Positions 1 to 15,559 of a stretch of DNA of 64,000 nt are shown in pieces. The first letter of the stretch is position 1; every line of letters starts with the position of its first letter. The position numbers and the translations under genes are program-made. The DNA comes from Apoderus coryli (lineage: Eukaryota > Arthropoda > Insecta > Coleoptera > Attelabidae): contig OU452210.1 in assembly GCA_911728435.2 (NCBI GenBank), positions 8,246,001-8,310,000 on the forward strand. Direction: 5' to 3'. Below the pieces are notes generated by a model. That model ran no database searches, was not told the DNA's origin, and worked only from the letters and a program-made list of their open reading frames with translations.

Positions 1-3000
1 TAGCAACTACATAATAGAATAAGAAACGAAAAAAGTTTATTCAACATAATTTCTAACAGAAATGGTACAGAATGGAAGTCATAATTCCTTTTTAAAACGT
101 TTTTTTTCTGACTTTCGAAAACAACTGCAATCACAACGGAAATTTTTACATAGCAAGACGTAGATAACCCCGGCATTTACAACGTTCTCGGAATTTAAAT
201 ATACCAAAAATTTATATGTCTCGAGAACTTCTGCTTCTATTAAAATTTCTAAAATTGCTGTATATAGAGTTTCATATGTTCCTTAATAAAAAATATATAT
301 AATAAGCATTTCAATTTAGCACCTCTAAAGATATGATGAAATTTATCAAATAGAAAATTGTAAAATTAATTTCGTACAAAATCTACAGGGTGTTTGGTGG
401 ATGATAGATGTAAATAATTTCATTGTTGGTAGACCAAATTATTAGGTATATAAAGTGCTAAAAGTCCTAAAAGGGAGGAATAGCTTAACAATATTTCCGG
501 TAGATCACATACAATATTTCTTCAAACATAACCATCAAAATCTAATTTATTATTTCTGATTCACAACAGACAGCATCCCTAAGTAGACTAAAAAAGCTTT
601 GCAATTACAGTGGGCATAATCAAAGTACTCTCTAGATCCTGCTATTCTTAGATATACATATTTGACCTAATATTATAAGTTCGTAAGTCAAAATATATTA
701 CCGGAACTAAATCTGTAAAGCTCGACAATTTGTTTATAGGTTGCGAAGTGAAAACTGGACCTGGTGAAAGAAAAGTAGGTGCTTCCAACTCATGCTATAG
801 AATGCTGCTAGAAACTCTTGCAATAAGTGTTGATACTGCTGAAAAAGGTTTCTCGATACTTCCTGAGCTAATAACAAACTGTATTAGTTAAGAACACTTG
901 AGAATGTATTAAAAGTATGTCTGAATTATGTGCGGATTGAATGACTGATAGAGTTTTCAACAATTGAACACCTATATCAAATTTTGCTTACAAATTAGCC
1001 TTCTTTTTTGATATGGCTTTCAAATCATCTGACAATTCTTTCGTTATAAGGTAGGAGAACGATTGTTTAAATAATTCTATAGAGTGGACAGGTGGTGTTA
1101 TGCGTTTTGGCGCACATTTATATTGTATTTTTCATTATGGAAAGGTGGATAAATTCTATGGAATTTTCTTATTTTGAAAATAAATTAAACACATGAAATT
1201 TGCAGTTTCTGGAAACGCAATCTCGAGACTTGTGATGTACAAGAAATGTAGATGACCTCGCAATAATTCAGTTGAGACAAAACCAAAGAGTCGCACAGTT
1301 TGGCATTTGGAGTAAAACCAAGTAAAACTAAAGTTCTAAACTATAACAAGTACAATATGTTTTGCTACACATCTAAATGTAACTAGCATACCTTCCAAAC
1401 TCAAACAGTCTTTACATAGCTTTAAAAATTTTATATTTCGCTCATGAGTGTATTAATGTTGATATGATAATATTAATCTATCTATTAGACAATCCAGGGA
1501 ATTTGATTTCAAACTGCCAAGTGCAATTTTAATTTAAATTATAACTATTACATGTACGTATCTGATTTAAATTAAATATATCTATTATCAATATATATGT
1601 ATATAGTATTTCCCGTTGCCCTTTGCAATAAAGACGTTTGTCCCAAAACTTCAATTAAAATTTTTACTGGTTTCCTTTCAAATTGCACACATGTTACACA
1701 TTATTTATTATTTGCAACTTGGATTTTGGAGAATTTATCCTCTTTGCTAGCGATTTATATTATTAATAAGATTATTTTCAGAAATTCATGTCGTAACCGT
1801 AAATGTTCTTGTCTAATAAATATTGCTGATGACTATTAAACATGATTTTGGTTAGATCGGAATTGATAAGCAAACTGATAAGTAAACGAGGGAGAGTCAA
1901 ATTTAATCTGAAATTTTCCTGTATAAAATTTTATTCGTTATGATATTATATAAAAATTTCTTATGTGTCTACATGTAAGTACACAAATTCAAAAATATTA
2001 ATTTTTCAAAATGTGATCCCTACTTTATGTTTGTCACGAGCTCAATGCAGAATTTTGTCACTGTCAACAGAATTATTCAACGAACAGGACTAGTATTTTT
2101 AATTTAATTAAAACTAAATTAAACTGGATAAGGCATAGTTCTTTATATAATTTTTAGGTATTCTAGAAACATTTTGGACGATTACGAAACATCGATCATA
2201 GATAACTCTAGAAAAATAAAAGATCGGATGGTTGGAAGTTAGATGTCCACGTTATTTACATTTATCTGACAGTAAGATATATCTGGATTGCAGATTTAGT
2301 CCTGATTATGCTGGGATTTCTATTTAATAATAATTAAATAAATAAAATATAATTGTACCTAATGCTGCAATATGTTGTCAACCGGTGTTTCAGTAATATT
2401 GATAAAATTGCGATTGTAAATGAAATTATAGGAAAACCGAGGCTATTAATCCGCTATTTATTTGTGTGTGGAAACTGAAAATTAGTCGTAAATAAAATTA
2501 GTTAAACTCTAGTAATAAAACTACAATTGTTATTATAATCATTGTGACACACAAAACTTTAGAACAGTTGCAGCTCTAATTAGAATTAAACACTATATTA
2601 TAATATACGCAGATATTCACAAACGCTCATAATCAATTCGGAAATTCATACAAACTCGGACACATTTAAAAACAGAAATAAAAATATAAAAATTTGAGGT
2701 CCTTACATGATAAATGAATGGTCTCTATAACATATGACATTTAGGAAAAATAATGTAACGTGACAAAGCCCTACGAAAAATATGATCTACAGCTTTATAC
2801 TTTTTTCTCTATTACAAAAAAACTATTTTGAATATATTACGATACGTACAAAGTGTTCTAAAAGTTCTACATTATTTTTATTCAATTCAATTTTAAACAT
2901 GCTTTTATTTAAATATTAATTCCATTTTCAAACATACCTACATACAATTATTGTTTTTGGCTCCAAAAGTGATCTGGTACTGCCATTAATGGTTAGATTG

Positions 3001-6000
3001 CTTCTAGCCTTAGTAACAGTTCAGTTCAAATCAAGAACAGTGTGAAACAGTCAGCTCTGAGTTCTCCGCCGCTCTGGTTTTTAGAGGAACAAAACGGGGA
3101 TATTTGGTGAAGTAGCTCTTCGACCAGCGAATATAAAAGAAAGTTCATCCAGCAAAGTAATCAACTTCATTAATAATATTGAACTTCTGATTGAAATATG
3201 AGATATGAGCCACAATATACCCTCATGTTGTCAAAGTAGCGGATTATTTCACGTCATTGTTTATACAAAAATCTATACTTAACTCACAAAATATCTTGTC
3301 AAAAACCAAGAGGATATTTCCACGCATATAAAAAAATGACAAAGTAAACCTCTTTAAAAAAAAAAGCAAAAAGGAAAACCAACACTGGCTGCAATATCTG
3401 ACATGTTGTACGGTTTCAAACAGATTTGGTTATCAATTAAACTTTTAAGATGTGGTGGGAAGGCTTCATCTATAGCTTCTGTCCATCAGTTTCTACATTT
3501 TTAGCTAATCCTTGTCTTCAGATGTTTGGATATGTTCCATAATGTTTCATTGTGGTGCTGAGATTTTTCTTTATTTATACTTTTTTCCTTTGGTTAGACC
3601 GGGGAATACACACATGTGAGGTTCTACTCCAAACACCCGCTGACGTGACAACATTCTATCCGAAAACGGCCAACATAGTCAAAATGAATTTAGTGCTATA
3701 GAATTTATATATCTTGCTATCATATTGCAGTACATATATATTATAGGTTTACTAAAGTGTTTTTTTTAAATTATATACTGTCAGAAGTTCAAAACTCAAA
3801 AACAGACAACATTCACAATGAATATTGTATTATTGCTGCAACAAAACAAAATCCTCTTAAAAAATGCTGACCTATTTTAAAAGTTTATTCCTAGCAGATA
3901 GTGATAATGGCTTTAACTATAAATAATAAATTATGTACGGATGATGTCCTCTATTTTTGTACGGACATTTTTCGATGTAGAGCGCCTTCTGCATTTGCAT
4001 TATGTAAAATCAGTCGGTAGGTAACTATACATATAAAGCTTAAATAGTGAATTAAATCAGGTCACCAATAAAACTGACAAAGCCATCGAATATTAAAAAT
4101 TGCCACAATTGCAGTTTCCCAAGATGCAGTGTAGAATCTATGATTATCGTGCGACCACTAAAATATATTCTTCACTAGGCTTTTTCAGAAAATATTAATA
4201 AGTTGTTAATAATAATAATAATTAAGCAAATAAAATGATGTACCTAATTACAATTAATCAATATACAGTGTGTAACAGCGCGAAAAATCGCGATAGATAT
4301 TATATATATTTTTTATTTTATTTATATAATTAGGAGAGTTATGAAAAGTTTAGGGATATACTAAGACAGTCAAATTTACAAAAATTGGTCTTTTCGGAAA
4401 AATTCACAGAATCGAAGAGACTCAAATTAATCTACATTGAGATATAATCCTAGATGTACTGACTCAAAATTAACCAAATATGCATTTTCATTTCGAAGGT
4501 ACTCTCTGGGAATGTAAATTTTTTATTTACGACATTTTACGCTCATCTGAAAAGCAAAACATCGATTTTAGTGTGGATTTCATAAGTATGAAAAAAAGTA
4601 GGTATATATGACATTTCAGCTCACACACCCCATAATTTGATGGCAAATTTATTGCGCCTCGGGTCTTAAAGTTAAACACATCAAATAGGAAGTATTTTTT
4701 ACTTTTATCTCCTATTGAGTAACACTTAACACCTTGTACTAAAATAAATATTAATTGAATACTTGCAATTGCTTAAACAAATCATTAAATTTGTGCAGGC
4801 TAGGGACTCAAAACAGTTGCGGGTTTGTTTATATTTTAAAATTTGGTGTTTAAAAATGAAATTGTATCTTGTACCACCACTGTGCGTGTGAAGGAAGAGA
4901 TTCAAAAGTTTTTAAAGTTTTGTTGTTTCTTAACAGAAATTTTGTAGTAACAACACAAGTCTGGAAAAATTTATAGCATTTATAAATTAATTTTTCTAAC
5001 CTAACCTATCCACAACAATTTTTCATTAAAATTGAATTATGTAAAAGAAATCCTTCTGGGAAAATAGTAGCCTCGTAAAAGCAACTACGCTGACAAAGTA
5101 TTAAATATCATCACACAACAGGGATTTAAATTTATTACGCTCTTAGATATGAGGATCAAAAATAAATGTCGGGCTTAGTTTTGTTCGAACTATAAAATGG
5201 TATGGCTTAAACTGCACTAAATCATTGCAGTACAGTAACAAGTATAGCGTTTTTAAAATAGTTTAATTTATATGAAAATTATTGTAAAATTTAAGTTACC
5301 TCTACTTTCTTATTTATTGATTAATTAAAATTCTTCGATAGCGTTTTAGCACAGCAGACGTTAAATTTACAAGACAATGGATCCGAATCTTTATATCTGT
5401 ACAATAAAACTAATAATGACGAGAAATTATAACAAATCCATCAGGTTGTGTGATGTCGCCGGAGACGTTTGTTTAAATTTGTATTTCCTAAAATTTTGAT
5501 TGATGAAATGGCTTAGAAGTTTAAATTCCTAAATTTTGAGAACATTCTGAAAATAGTAATGTTTAGGCTCAAAAATAATTTCACAGATTGCTGATTCCTA
5601 TGTATTTGATAGTAAATCATGTTGCAAAACAGTTTTACATTAACAATACAAAATATTTAGGAAATCTATCAGCAAACCTTCTATAGCCCTTTATTGCATT
5701 CCTACTATTTACTTTACTATTTCGGAATAGACAACCTCATTCAAAGTTTCCCTACTGTTTAATACTTAAATCGATAAAATTATAATTTTATGGTTTTGAT
5801 CACTCTGTATGAATAATTTCAAAATTTCAAAAAAAGCGAGTTAACCAAGGTAAATTTAATAAGAACTGATTCATATACTTAGAAAAAAAATGGTAAACAT
5901 AACTTGGTTATTGATTTTAAGTCTAAAAAAAAAATAATTCCGCAAGCAAGTGCCAGTTGAATTGGAAATAAATTTTTTTACCTTTTCACATTATACTTTA

Positions 6001-9000
6001 TCTACTATCCATCCTTTGACGTATTAAAAAAAATATTGCAAAACGATTCAAATGTTCATAATTGCTTCTACATTTGCTGCAACAAGTTCTAAAATGTCCA
6101 TGCTTTTCACCAAAAGTCATTACGTTATACTGCTTCAATGAAAAGCCCGATAAATTTATCGATAAAATTTCAACTATAAAGGTATTTCTCGCAACCCTCA
6201 TTTATGCAAATCTTACATTAAACATCTTTTATAAATAAATATTTGAAGTAAAATCGTAAACCTATTTCGAAATGTTCCCATATAGATACAGGTAACATAG
6301 AGTTCATATAATAAGCTTGTACACCTGTTGAGTTACTTCTATGAAGTTTTAATGCATTATTTATTTTAACTGGCACACTTTCGTTGGGTTAGAGCTATAT
6401 TAAAAATGGTGAACACAGCCAGAATCGTAAAGGATAAATACCTCTCCTTGGATTGGTCATTTACCAAAATTTTCATGAAATAATGTATATTTATCTATAG
6501 AGTATAGAGAACCGAAGATTTTCTTTGAATTATTAAAAAATCGACAGTCAACGTCGAGTTGATTCCGCTCGTGTTCTGATTTCTTATTTAATTGTTATGT
6601 TTTTTAAAGGAAATTTATTTACAGCCTAAAGTTGTCCCAGTTCATCTCACTAAAACATCTTCGTTCAAAGGAGCCAGGAGATACCTAGAGGGAAACTCTT
6701 CATTGTGTGAAAAAAATTATATTTATTAACTACTTGGGATAAGATCATTCAGAAATTAGATAATCTCATGTTTAGTTCGAGCAGAGTTTCAGTAACCTCA
6801 TGGTTCGAAGGACGCTGGAATTGCTCTGTTTACACAAGTAATTGTGCTCAAAAAATATCTTGAAAATACTCCACCCGACAAATTGCGCGGTTTCATTAGT
6901 TAGTTCTGATTATTGGAATACCATCCATCAACCCGTTCTGGGGCGTATTAATTTGTCTCACATGCAAAACGAATGTTTTCACGTCTAATTACAACATTGT
7001 TAATTAAATTTAAAGAGGCTACATCAACAAAGTATATTACAGAATATGTTAAGTTTTAGTGAAAACTAATTTATTTTTTAACTGCCGCTATCACTTAAAA
7101 CTAAACTCATATATTTCTTACGAAAAGTCTCTTTTATATTTCTGAGTTCCTACCGAAAAAAAAACTTTTAATCTACCTTGAGTAAACCGTTATTCCAAAC
7201 TGTAGTATGCATTAAAAACAAAAATACAACAGAAAGTTTCCATTTCTATAGGTTTCTAACTGAAAAGTTTTTATGGTCTAGATATAGAGTGACGCAACAA
7301 GATACAAGGGACGGAAAACAACGGATATCCTGAGAAAAAAAACACGCATACAAATTTTGTTATTCATTAAAACTTCCGGAATATACTAAGATTTCATGAT
7401 GGGTGATAACAGGCTGATTCACAAATATGGATCGTCTAGGATTCATTGAGTACTTACAATAATAGACGACATGTCCTATTTCCCATTAACCTATTGGCGT
7501 CAATGAACCCGATCTTTAATAATACCTGTCCATATATTAAAATATCATCATTGATTATGACTTTTTGCTCTCTATGAGTCTCATCCATCTCTAAAACAGA
7601 AGCTACAAACTTGGGCAGCCACTGACAAACTTAAAATCTGGTCTGGCAAACGGTTGGAGTAGAACCTCCGATTATTTGAAAACGAAACCATGAGTTTTAC
7701 AATTTCACGAATTGGAAGGTTTAATTGATACTCAAGATACTTTAACTATAGTTTAACCGTTTTGTCTGTTCTTCATATTATATGAAGTATCGTGCATTTT
7801 ACAGGTGCTAGTCTCGGTAAGTCTTCGAAAAACATTAATAAGCTTTCTGTTTGCGTTGCACCATCTACCAGGTCTTGCTTAGTGTAGTTCTTCGCAAGGA
7901 CCGATTCCTTCGGAACCTTCACAAAATTAGCAGAATAACCGGGCAACTGCATTAAACTATGAATAAAATATTTTAAAGCGTAGAGACTTCTTCCCAAATT
8001 TGTTTTATTATTCTACTGAATAAGTCCCAGAAGCTTGAGCCCATTATTTTGAATCACCCTGTAATTATTGCCAATATCTCCAGTGAAAACAAATTTGGTA
8101 AAATTGCGTTTCTGTGAGGCTACTTATACCACTTTGGAAGTGACTAAGAAGCTTTATGTGCCTGAGTTGCAGCGAATAACGAATCCCAGAGAATGTTTAC
8201 TTTAACTAAAATGAAAAATACACACTTCTTTATTGTTTATGTAATTCAAGACATTGTAGTAAAAGTGCAATATGGAATACAATTTTGTTTTACTTTGTAG
8301 TAATGTTACTTTTTTAATGGTCAGTTTGAAGTTAATTAAGCTAGTTATACATCTTTGAAAAGTAAATTATTTGTAGTACTGTTCTCAAAAATCAATTTAC
8401 GAGCTTCAAAGAAAACTTTATAAACTTACAATATACCAGATATCCTACAGATTTTCCAGAGAAAGTATTACCTTTCATCAATTTAAGAGATATTGCATTC
8501 TTCAGGATAAGACGAATTATTTTAAAAACAGGACTGGAGCATCACAGACTCCTTAATGGATGAATCACTTATAAAGTTCAACTCGTTCAGGAATTAAAGC
8601 CGGCTGATCATTGTTTTATTATAGAAGATTATATTGTGGAGTAGACTTTTAGAATATTTGTAAAAGAACAATATTTTAACAAAGTTAATGGAAAAACTCC
8701 ATAAAGCGAACGTTAATATCTGGATAAGAGAAAAGTATACATACTCAGGAGGAGTTAAACCCGGATCCTCCAACTTGCCGGGCGAATTGAGATATTGTGC
8801 GTATTGTGCCTACCTACAGTTGCTGCTTTGCAAATTTAGCCGTGTTATCTTTTCCTTTTTTTGGTCTCTCGTCGATTTTTTCAGAATGCAGTATTTTTCC
8901 ATGTAAAAAATATCATAAATATTTCGCTACATTGTAAGGATTGAAGGTCTGGATACATATCTGTTGATGTTTTCTAAATTCGCCATGGTATTGATAATAT

Positions 9001-11600
9001 ACAGTAAATATATATAAAAAGACCCTTTGTGGAAAGATCTTGCTACAAACCCGTAAAAATATGGAACGTTATAATATAACGCCAGTTATGTTTTGCCTTA
9101 ATTACTGCAAAAAACTTTTAGCACATTTAACCTGCTTTGAGCTTTACAACTTCAACAGCGCATTTCTGTGTAAGATTTTATGTACTTCTCCACAAACACA
9201 AATGCGTTAAATTATATATACACGTTTTCAACATATTCCTTTTAATTAAAAACGTGAATTTCTGTTATTTATGTTGTGTTTCGTTATACCCCAATAATAA
9301 CATAATTAATACCTCTTTTTGAGTAATTGTAGTCTTCATATTATAGTAAAGTAGAATTTACTAAACGCGATTTTAAAGCGTACATCAGTAACTCGAAGCA
9401 CACTAAAGATAAACACAACATGCATTTTTAAGAAATTAAATAATCAAAAGTTACGTAATTACTGACTACGAGCAACATAGCTCTGATAGTTAAGTGTCTC
9501 CACTTACTTGCTAGGGACAGATCAGGTATAAAATAGTGGATCAAATGGAATGTGAAAATAAACGACGCGACGTGAACAGTGCAGCAGAAAACTGCAAAGT
9601 ACTCGCATGCAACTTATCAACCGAATAAGGAAGGTTTTGTTGCTGAACTAAACTCCATCGGATGAGCGTGGATATAAGCAGCTTTTTCGCGCCTAAAGTA
9701 ATTTGGCGTCTACTCAAAGAGAGATATCAGAATATATCAGTGTTTGATCCACGATATGTGAAAATCGACCAAATCCAGCAGGATCTGGGTCTTTGCTCAT
9801 TCACGCAACACCTACGGGCTTGTATAGTCTCTTCAAAGCGAATTAGAATCAAGAGGCGAAGACTTCCATTTTGATAAGCTGAGAGAAACAACAAACGAAG
9901 AAGAAATGGGGATAATTAACAAATCACCTGCAGACGGGTAACATGCAGATAGCAAAAGAAGTTGTATACAAAAGGTCTTTGTCTTTAATCCTTTTGCATT
10001 TAAAAGTAGAGGCATTGATTGAAAGATCGGATAACAGATTTCTGATTTCATAAGAGAAGTTTTAGTGAGTATTGTGTGGGACTTCTTGCCAAGCTTGAGT
10101 GCCACACAAGTCAGAATTTTCTCTATTAAAAAAATATTTTGCAATGAGTTAACAGATGTATTTGTATCTAGTATCGGTCATATATATATGTCAGGAAGTA
10201 CACCCATATATCTCTATATTTCCTGATATTTCATAGCTAGACTTGCAATAAAAACCAGTTACAAAATTTTGAGTCACACAAACTATTATTATAGAACAAT
10301 CTCAACATTTATTTCGAATCAGTTAAAAAATGGTGCGCTATTTGAACTTATTACGCCTAGCAAATTTCACCTTCAAACTCATATCATGAGTCATTATTTT
10401 TATTACTAACCGATCATTTTCGTCTAGTTTCCAACATGCCTACTTATTATTAAACTCTTTGTAACACATATCGCATAAAGAAAACTAACTGCTAGTTCCG
10501 AGTTCGTGAAAATATATATTCTCTATCCGGAATTGGCTTCAATAAATCAAAATTATTCATCTGAAAACATTTTATATCCCTTCTATTACAAAACTCTGAC
10601 ATAATTTTCTGGAACGTAAAACATACGTTAAGAAAAAGGAAAAATAGCCATAATCCAAGCCCTGTAAGTTTGGCAACAATTCACATTGAGATTTTTGTTA
10701 AACGACGAGACCGTATAGTATTGATATTTGATACTAAGCTTATACGGTTTCAAATGCTGAATACGGAGATATTTGCCTCGATCTAGAATACACAATATTA
10801 TATTGTTACAATCCCAATTGCCCAAACTTTACTAGGAATATCTCGACATTTAAACTACCTTTGGCATTGGTAGTAAACATTTCCAAACTGTCTATGACTG
10901 ACTATAGTGAGTGCGAAAAGTATCAATATATGAGATATTACTCGTATATATGAGAATAAAATTAGATTCAAATTTTGGAAACTTACGCATTTTTTTATTT
11001 ATATTACTCAAAAAGACTGAAAAAAGTTTAAAAAATTGTATTGTGTATCGATGTGGCTGATCCAGCAGTGAACAGTTTTATCTGACTAAAAATATATCTA
11101 GCATTAAAAAAACCTAAAACATTTAACCTTACTGTAGAAACTGATTGAATGTTTGTCACATTTTATGACTAGTTTTACAAGTTTTAATTATTTTTATATC
11201 ACTTGTTTATACGTGTTTTTAATTTCTGTATTCGAGCTGTCTGTTATTTTTAAAATATTTTGTGCGGTGTACAATCTATTGTGGACATCCACATTTAATT
11301 AAAAAACACATTGGGAAATTACACTATATATATTACTGTTGATACCCAAAACCCATAAGCTTACCCTTATGGGTTCGATTGGGTTGCATTTTATAAGTCT
11401 TTTTATTTTGTGCGTTTTGCTAATAAATCGCAATTTACTTTGTGTTTATTTGATTCAACCTAAAACTATAAATTTTATTAATCCTTATAAAATCTGATAG
11501 TGCTGTCTTTGTCGTCGAAAATTTGCATAAAAAGGACCGCTATCTATGTAACTTAACTTAAAGCTGCACCGAAAGTGCAGCCGCAGGTCTGTCTATATAG
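1..11600. other. AT-rich non-coding stretch, no gene recognised
   Basis: I see no exon with convincing protein similarity here on either strand; open frames are short (under about 105 codons) and have no family motif. Simple AT-rich sequence dominates. A short string related to aatcggaggttct recurs near 3625 (as gaggttctactcc), near 7660 (inverted) and again at 15045, so parts are probably old transposon debris. Unidentified first exons of the calcium-sensor gene that starts at 20885 could lie here, but I could not pick them out. Confidence 0.5.
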
Positions 11601-12007
11601 AAGTTTTTGTTAAAAATCTGATGATATCCGAAATCAAAATTTTGAAACAAATTGGTTTTGTTTACTTTAATTAGCACATTTTCAAACTGAAACCTAGCCT
11701 GCTATTTGAAATTTTATTACGTAATACTTAATTGAAATTCATTTAATAATTTATTGAAGGTTTTGTTAAATATCTGATGATAACCGATATGAAAATTTTG
11801 AAACAAATTGTTTTTGTCTACTTTAATTAGCACATTTTAAAACTGAAACCTAGCCTGCTATTTGAAATTTTATTACGTAATACTTAATTGAAATTCATTT
11901 AATAATTTATTGAAGTTTTTGTTAAATATCTGATGATAACCGATATCAAAGTTTTGAAACAAATTGTTTTTGTTTACTTTAATTAGCACATATTAAAACT
12001 CAAACCC
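11601..12007. repeat. Tandem array, 156-bp unit, about 2.6 copies
   Basis: Three successive copies begin at 11601, 11757 and 11913, giving an exact 156-bp period. Each starts with aag(t/g)ttttgttaaa and contains the landmarks atctgatgat, ttgaaacaaatt, tttaattagcaca and gaaacctagcctgc. Copies 1 and 2 are full length; copy 3 stops after the tttaattagcaca segment. Divergence is only a few substitutions per unit, so the duplication is fairly recent. It is a minisatellite-scale array or a fragment of a satellite family. Confidence 0.9.
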
Positions 12008-14924
12008 TTGAATATCCTAACATCAAAAGCAGCCTTAAGTATTATTCCCGTTGATTGCTGTGCATACTTCTCTGTTCTCTGTTCCCATGGTTATGAAATA
12101 CTTTTAGTGGATATGTCATCTACGGACTTCTGCAAAAAAAGTTGTTCATGGTTAAAAATGTTATAAATACAAACTCAATTAATTGATTCGTTGATGAAGA
12201 ATTGAAACATTTTCACCTAGCAAATTAAGCTAGTATTTGGAGACAATTCCATATTGTTTGCAATTTTGTTTTCTGGTGGTTGAGAAAACAAAAACAATGT
12301 GGAATCGATACATCCATGGCTGTATAATACAAATATGTTTAAATTCACTTACACCTAGAAATTTGTAGCTTATTCTTCCAAACCAGGAAATGTTTACCAT
12401 ACTTCAATGTCTTACAATTGACCAAATGAAATCATTTACATTTTTTTTCGAAATTTACAAGCGCGAGACGAACTACTATTTCAATTAACGAATAACGATC
12501 TTGAAAATAGCAATTAAATGGTCATAAACTCCACACACATGGTTTCGACGACAAAAAGCTCACTAGTTTTTACGCGATACCGGCGCGGCGCACTGGATAT
12601 ATTAATTTATCTGTAACAAAGAAAGTAGACACTGTTAAAAAATAACAATTATTATTTTTTTTTGTTTATAATTTTTGAGTATTAAAAAAAATATGCGCAA
12701 TATTACTGAATTTATTTGAGGAGTAGGTACCTACCATGTGACAAACCTTGCTGCACTAAACCCCAATCCATTCCATTCCATGCTAAATCTTAACAAAACT
12801 AGGGCCTATGGGCACTCCTGAAATGTACAAAAAAAGAAATCCTTAACAAAATTATATTAATTATTTTATAACGAATGTACTATTTTAAAATCGGATAATT
12901 TTATTTGCAAATGGCACTAAAACAAATACATTTTAAGCTGAATTGATCCAAGTAGGATATACAGTGCTGTTTTGGAGTTTAAAAATATACATTTTGATAA
13001 TTTTGTCTCCATCCGTATAGTCTATCTAAAGTCAATGTAAAATATATAAATTTAACGATTCTACCGGGACTATCCGTTCCCATGCCTCTTTACATTATGA
13101 AAGGGCATTGAATGCAGCGTTTTGTGATACATTTCTCCCTCGTATATAAGACGTATAACAAATCATGCCTGCCAAAGGATACCGACAGTATTAAAAATAA
13201 CTACAGTGACTGGAAAAAGTATTGGGTTAATGATTAATCGAACAAAAAGTATTAGAGTTTGCAAATAAATATATGAATGAAATAAATAATTTTTGGCAAC
13301 GTGTTATTTTCTCAGATTAATCTAAAAAATATAATCGGATGGCATCATATGATGGCGAAGACTTAATGTGGAATTTAAAGAATAAAATTTGTGCCCGACA
13401 GTAGAACACGGTGGCAGAATATTGTAACCATGATCTGTTCAATAGTTTTTCTTAGATTAATAAAATGAAAGAAGATCTATCAAATTCGATAATAATTTTT
13501 AAAAAAACCTCAAGTGGATGAAACTTTCTGCAGGCACTGTATCAGACACGGCCAGTATACGACACGAGCGGAACACGTTGGGAGTTTAAGCATCAAGATT
13601 TACATGTGCAAAACCACAGTCTTCTTTTAAATATTTATCATCAGTTAAGGTCTGAAAATAATGAAGTGACGAATACACATATTATAAAATTCTTACGTTC
13701 TATAGAAAATGTCACTGACTAAGTGAGTAAAATTTGTTGTTAGTTTATAATATCAGAAGCATATTATTATAAATGTATCTACTTATATGCATAACAAGTA
13801 TTAACAATAGTATTAATCATTATAAAGGTATGCTTGCTGTTCAAACACGGACTAGGTACGTGTGCATCTAGGTCTAAGCTTCTAAACACAAAAACAGTCT
13901 TTTTCAGCGTAGGTTTATATGTTGCCGTGTTGAAGCGGCAAGGAAAAATACAGTATACTTTTATACAAATGAACATACAATTGTTAATACATAAAGGATT
14001 TTTAAAATATCATAGGGAATGTATTATTATGAGTTGTGGTTTTTATATCATTTTAAACTAACTTTAGAAACACTATACCTAATTTTGTTCAAAATAGTCT
14101 AATTATTAATCACATGGAAAAAAATAATAACTAATTCTATTTGGCAGGCAGATATTTTACAAGAACCAAGACGCGTTCCATGTAGGTATTTCATGAAAAA
14201 TATTTAGAACTATTGGACATTTTTATGTGAAATTCTAAAAAATTAATCACTTACACCTGACACTCCTTCCTTTGTGTAACCTCGTGGATACCATACCAGC
14301 AATAACCAAGCTTTACATAGTTCCAAGCACTAAATTGTTCACTAGATTTAAAAACTGAGTAGCCCGACACAATTAGAAACCATTTTACCGATTTTATTAG
14401 TACACACATCACTTTTACGCGACCGCCGCGGCGATGATTGAACATTTATTACAAAAATAACTAAAAACAAATAATGTAATTATATCCACTTAATTTATAT
14501 TCGCGAGCAAAATTTAAAACGGTTCGTGGTATTATAAAATACCAAAAGTATCTTCTAAAATCTATAACACATCTTTACCGTTCGCGAAAAGATTGTCTAC
14601 TGAATACAATATTTTATTTTAATCACAAAAATTATTTGTAAAACTTACTTACTTTCATTACAATATGCCTAAAATCGATATATCGCCGTGCACAAAGAAA
14701 TATAAAAAGTAAATACCTACTTCCATTGTAAATAGAATCATATTTTAAAATATAACAGATAACAAAACAGAAAAAAACGAATAATGTAAACAACAGTAGT
14801 TTTTAGAGTTTTTTATATTATACTCAGTTAAAATTTTACTTGTTTCTTTTCTTAGAGGGAAATTCCGATATAATTTAGAATAATAATTGAACTAATGGTT
14901 TAGTAAAATATAGTTCTGTACAGG
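12008..14924. other. Non-coding stretch, nothing recognised
   Basis: No convincing exon, RNA gene or transposon coding sequence was seen on either strand. It contains a taggtacctacc palindromic word (near 12727) that recurs at 31742, which looks like low-complexity genome background. Confidence 0.4.
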
Positions 14925-15330
14925 GTGTCCGGGAAACTGTGGGGAATCTCTCAGAAACGGATAGAAAATATATAACAAGTCCGTATAATTTTTTACCTAC
15001 AGGCTTTCTTTACGAAGATAATATGCCCATATAGAGCGCCGTTGAAAATCGGAGGTTCTTGAATAACTTTTAAAGTAATCTGTATAATATAACAAAAATT
15101 GTATACAATGAACGCAAGTAAGGATCTCTTAAAATAGTGGTCGTGAAACTAATCTAGCTTTTTTAGTTTGCCAGGGGCGGGCTATGATCCAAGCCTTAAA
15201 GATTACAATTTGAACAGCCTGGATAATAAAGATTAAAAAGGAAATAAATCTGAGTAGTCTGAACCTGCAACTAAAAAGAGGTACTCTTGGTTCCTGTCGA
15301 TCCAATGGATGCAGTGATTACTGATAAGGA
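14925..15330. repeat. Probable non-coding remnant related to the mariner-like element at 18.66 kb
   Basis: The sequence opens with acagggtgtccgggaaactg, which resembles the start of the 18655 element (accgggtgtaccagaattg). About 330 bases further on it shares a second block: gagtagtctgaacctgcaac here, gagtagcctaaaccttcaac there. Two similar blocks in the same order suggest two copies of one transposon family. No transposase coding sequence was seen in this copy. Confidence 0.4.
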
Positions 15331-15559
15331 TTCTTAGCGAATCATACAACATCAAAATTAAACACATTAGTTATTCAAAAATTCCTGCAAACTTTAGAGG
15401 GTTGCAACAATAAATAAAACTTCAATTCGTCTTTTAGATCTCCATTGGTGTCTGCAGATGGCTATCACGCGGCTCTACAGCTAAAAATTATGAATAACCA
15501 ACACAGTCCGAAAAGATATTATCGAAAAATTTTTAAGTACAATTTTACAAAAGGTAACT

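Noticed and set aside
11619..11665. CTGATGA followed by GAAA(C) inside the 156-bp tandem units, suggesting a satellite-encoded hammerhead
   Set aside because: No stem II can be drawn between the two core strands and no stem I pairing is evident; the units also vary at the GAAA position.
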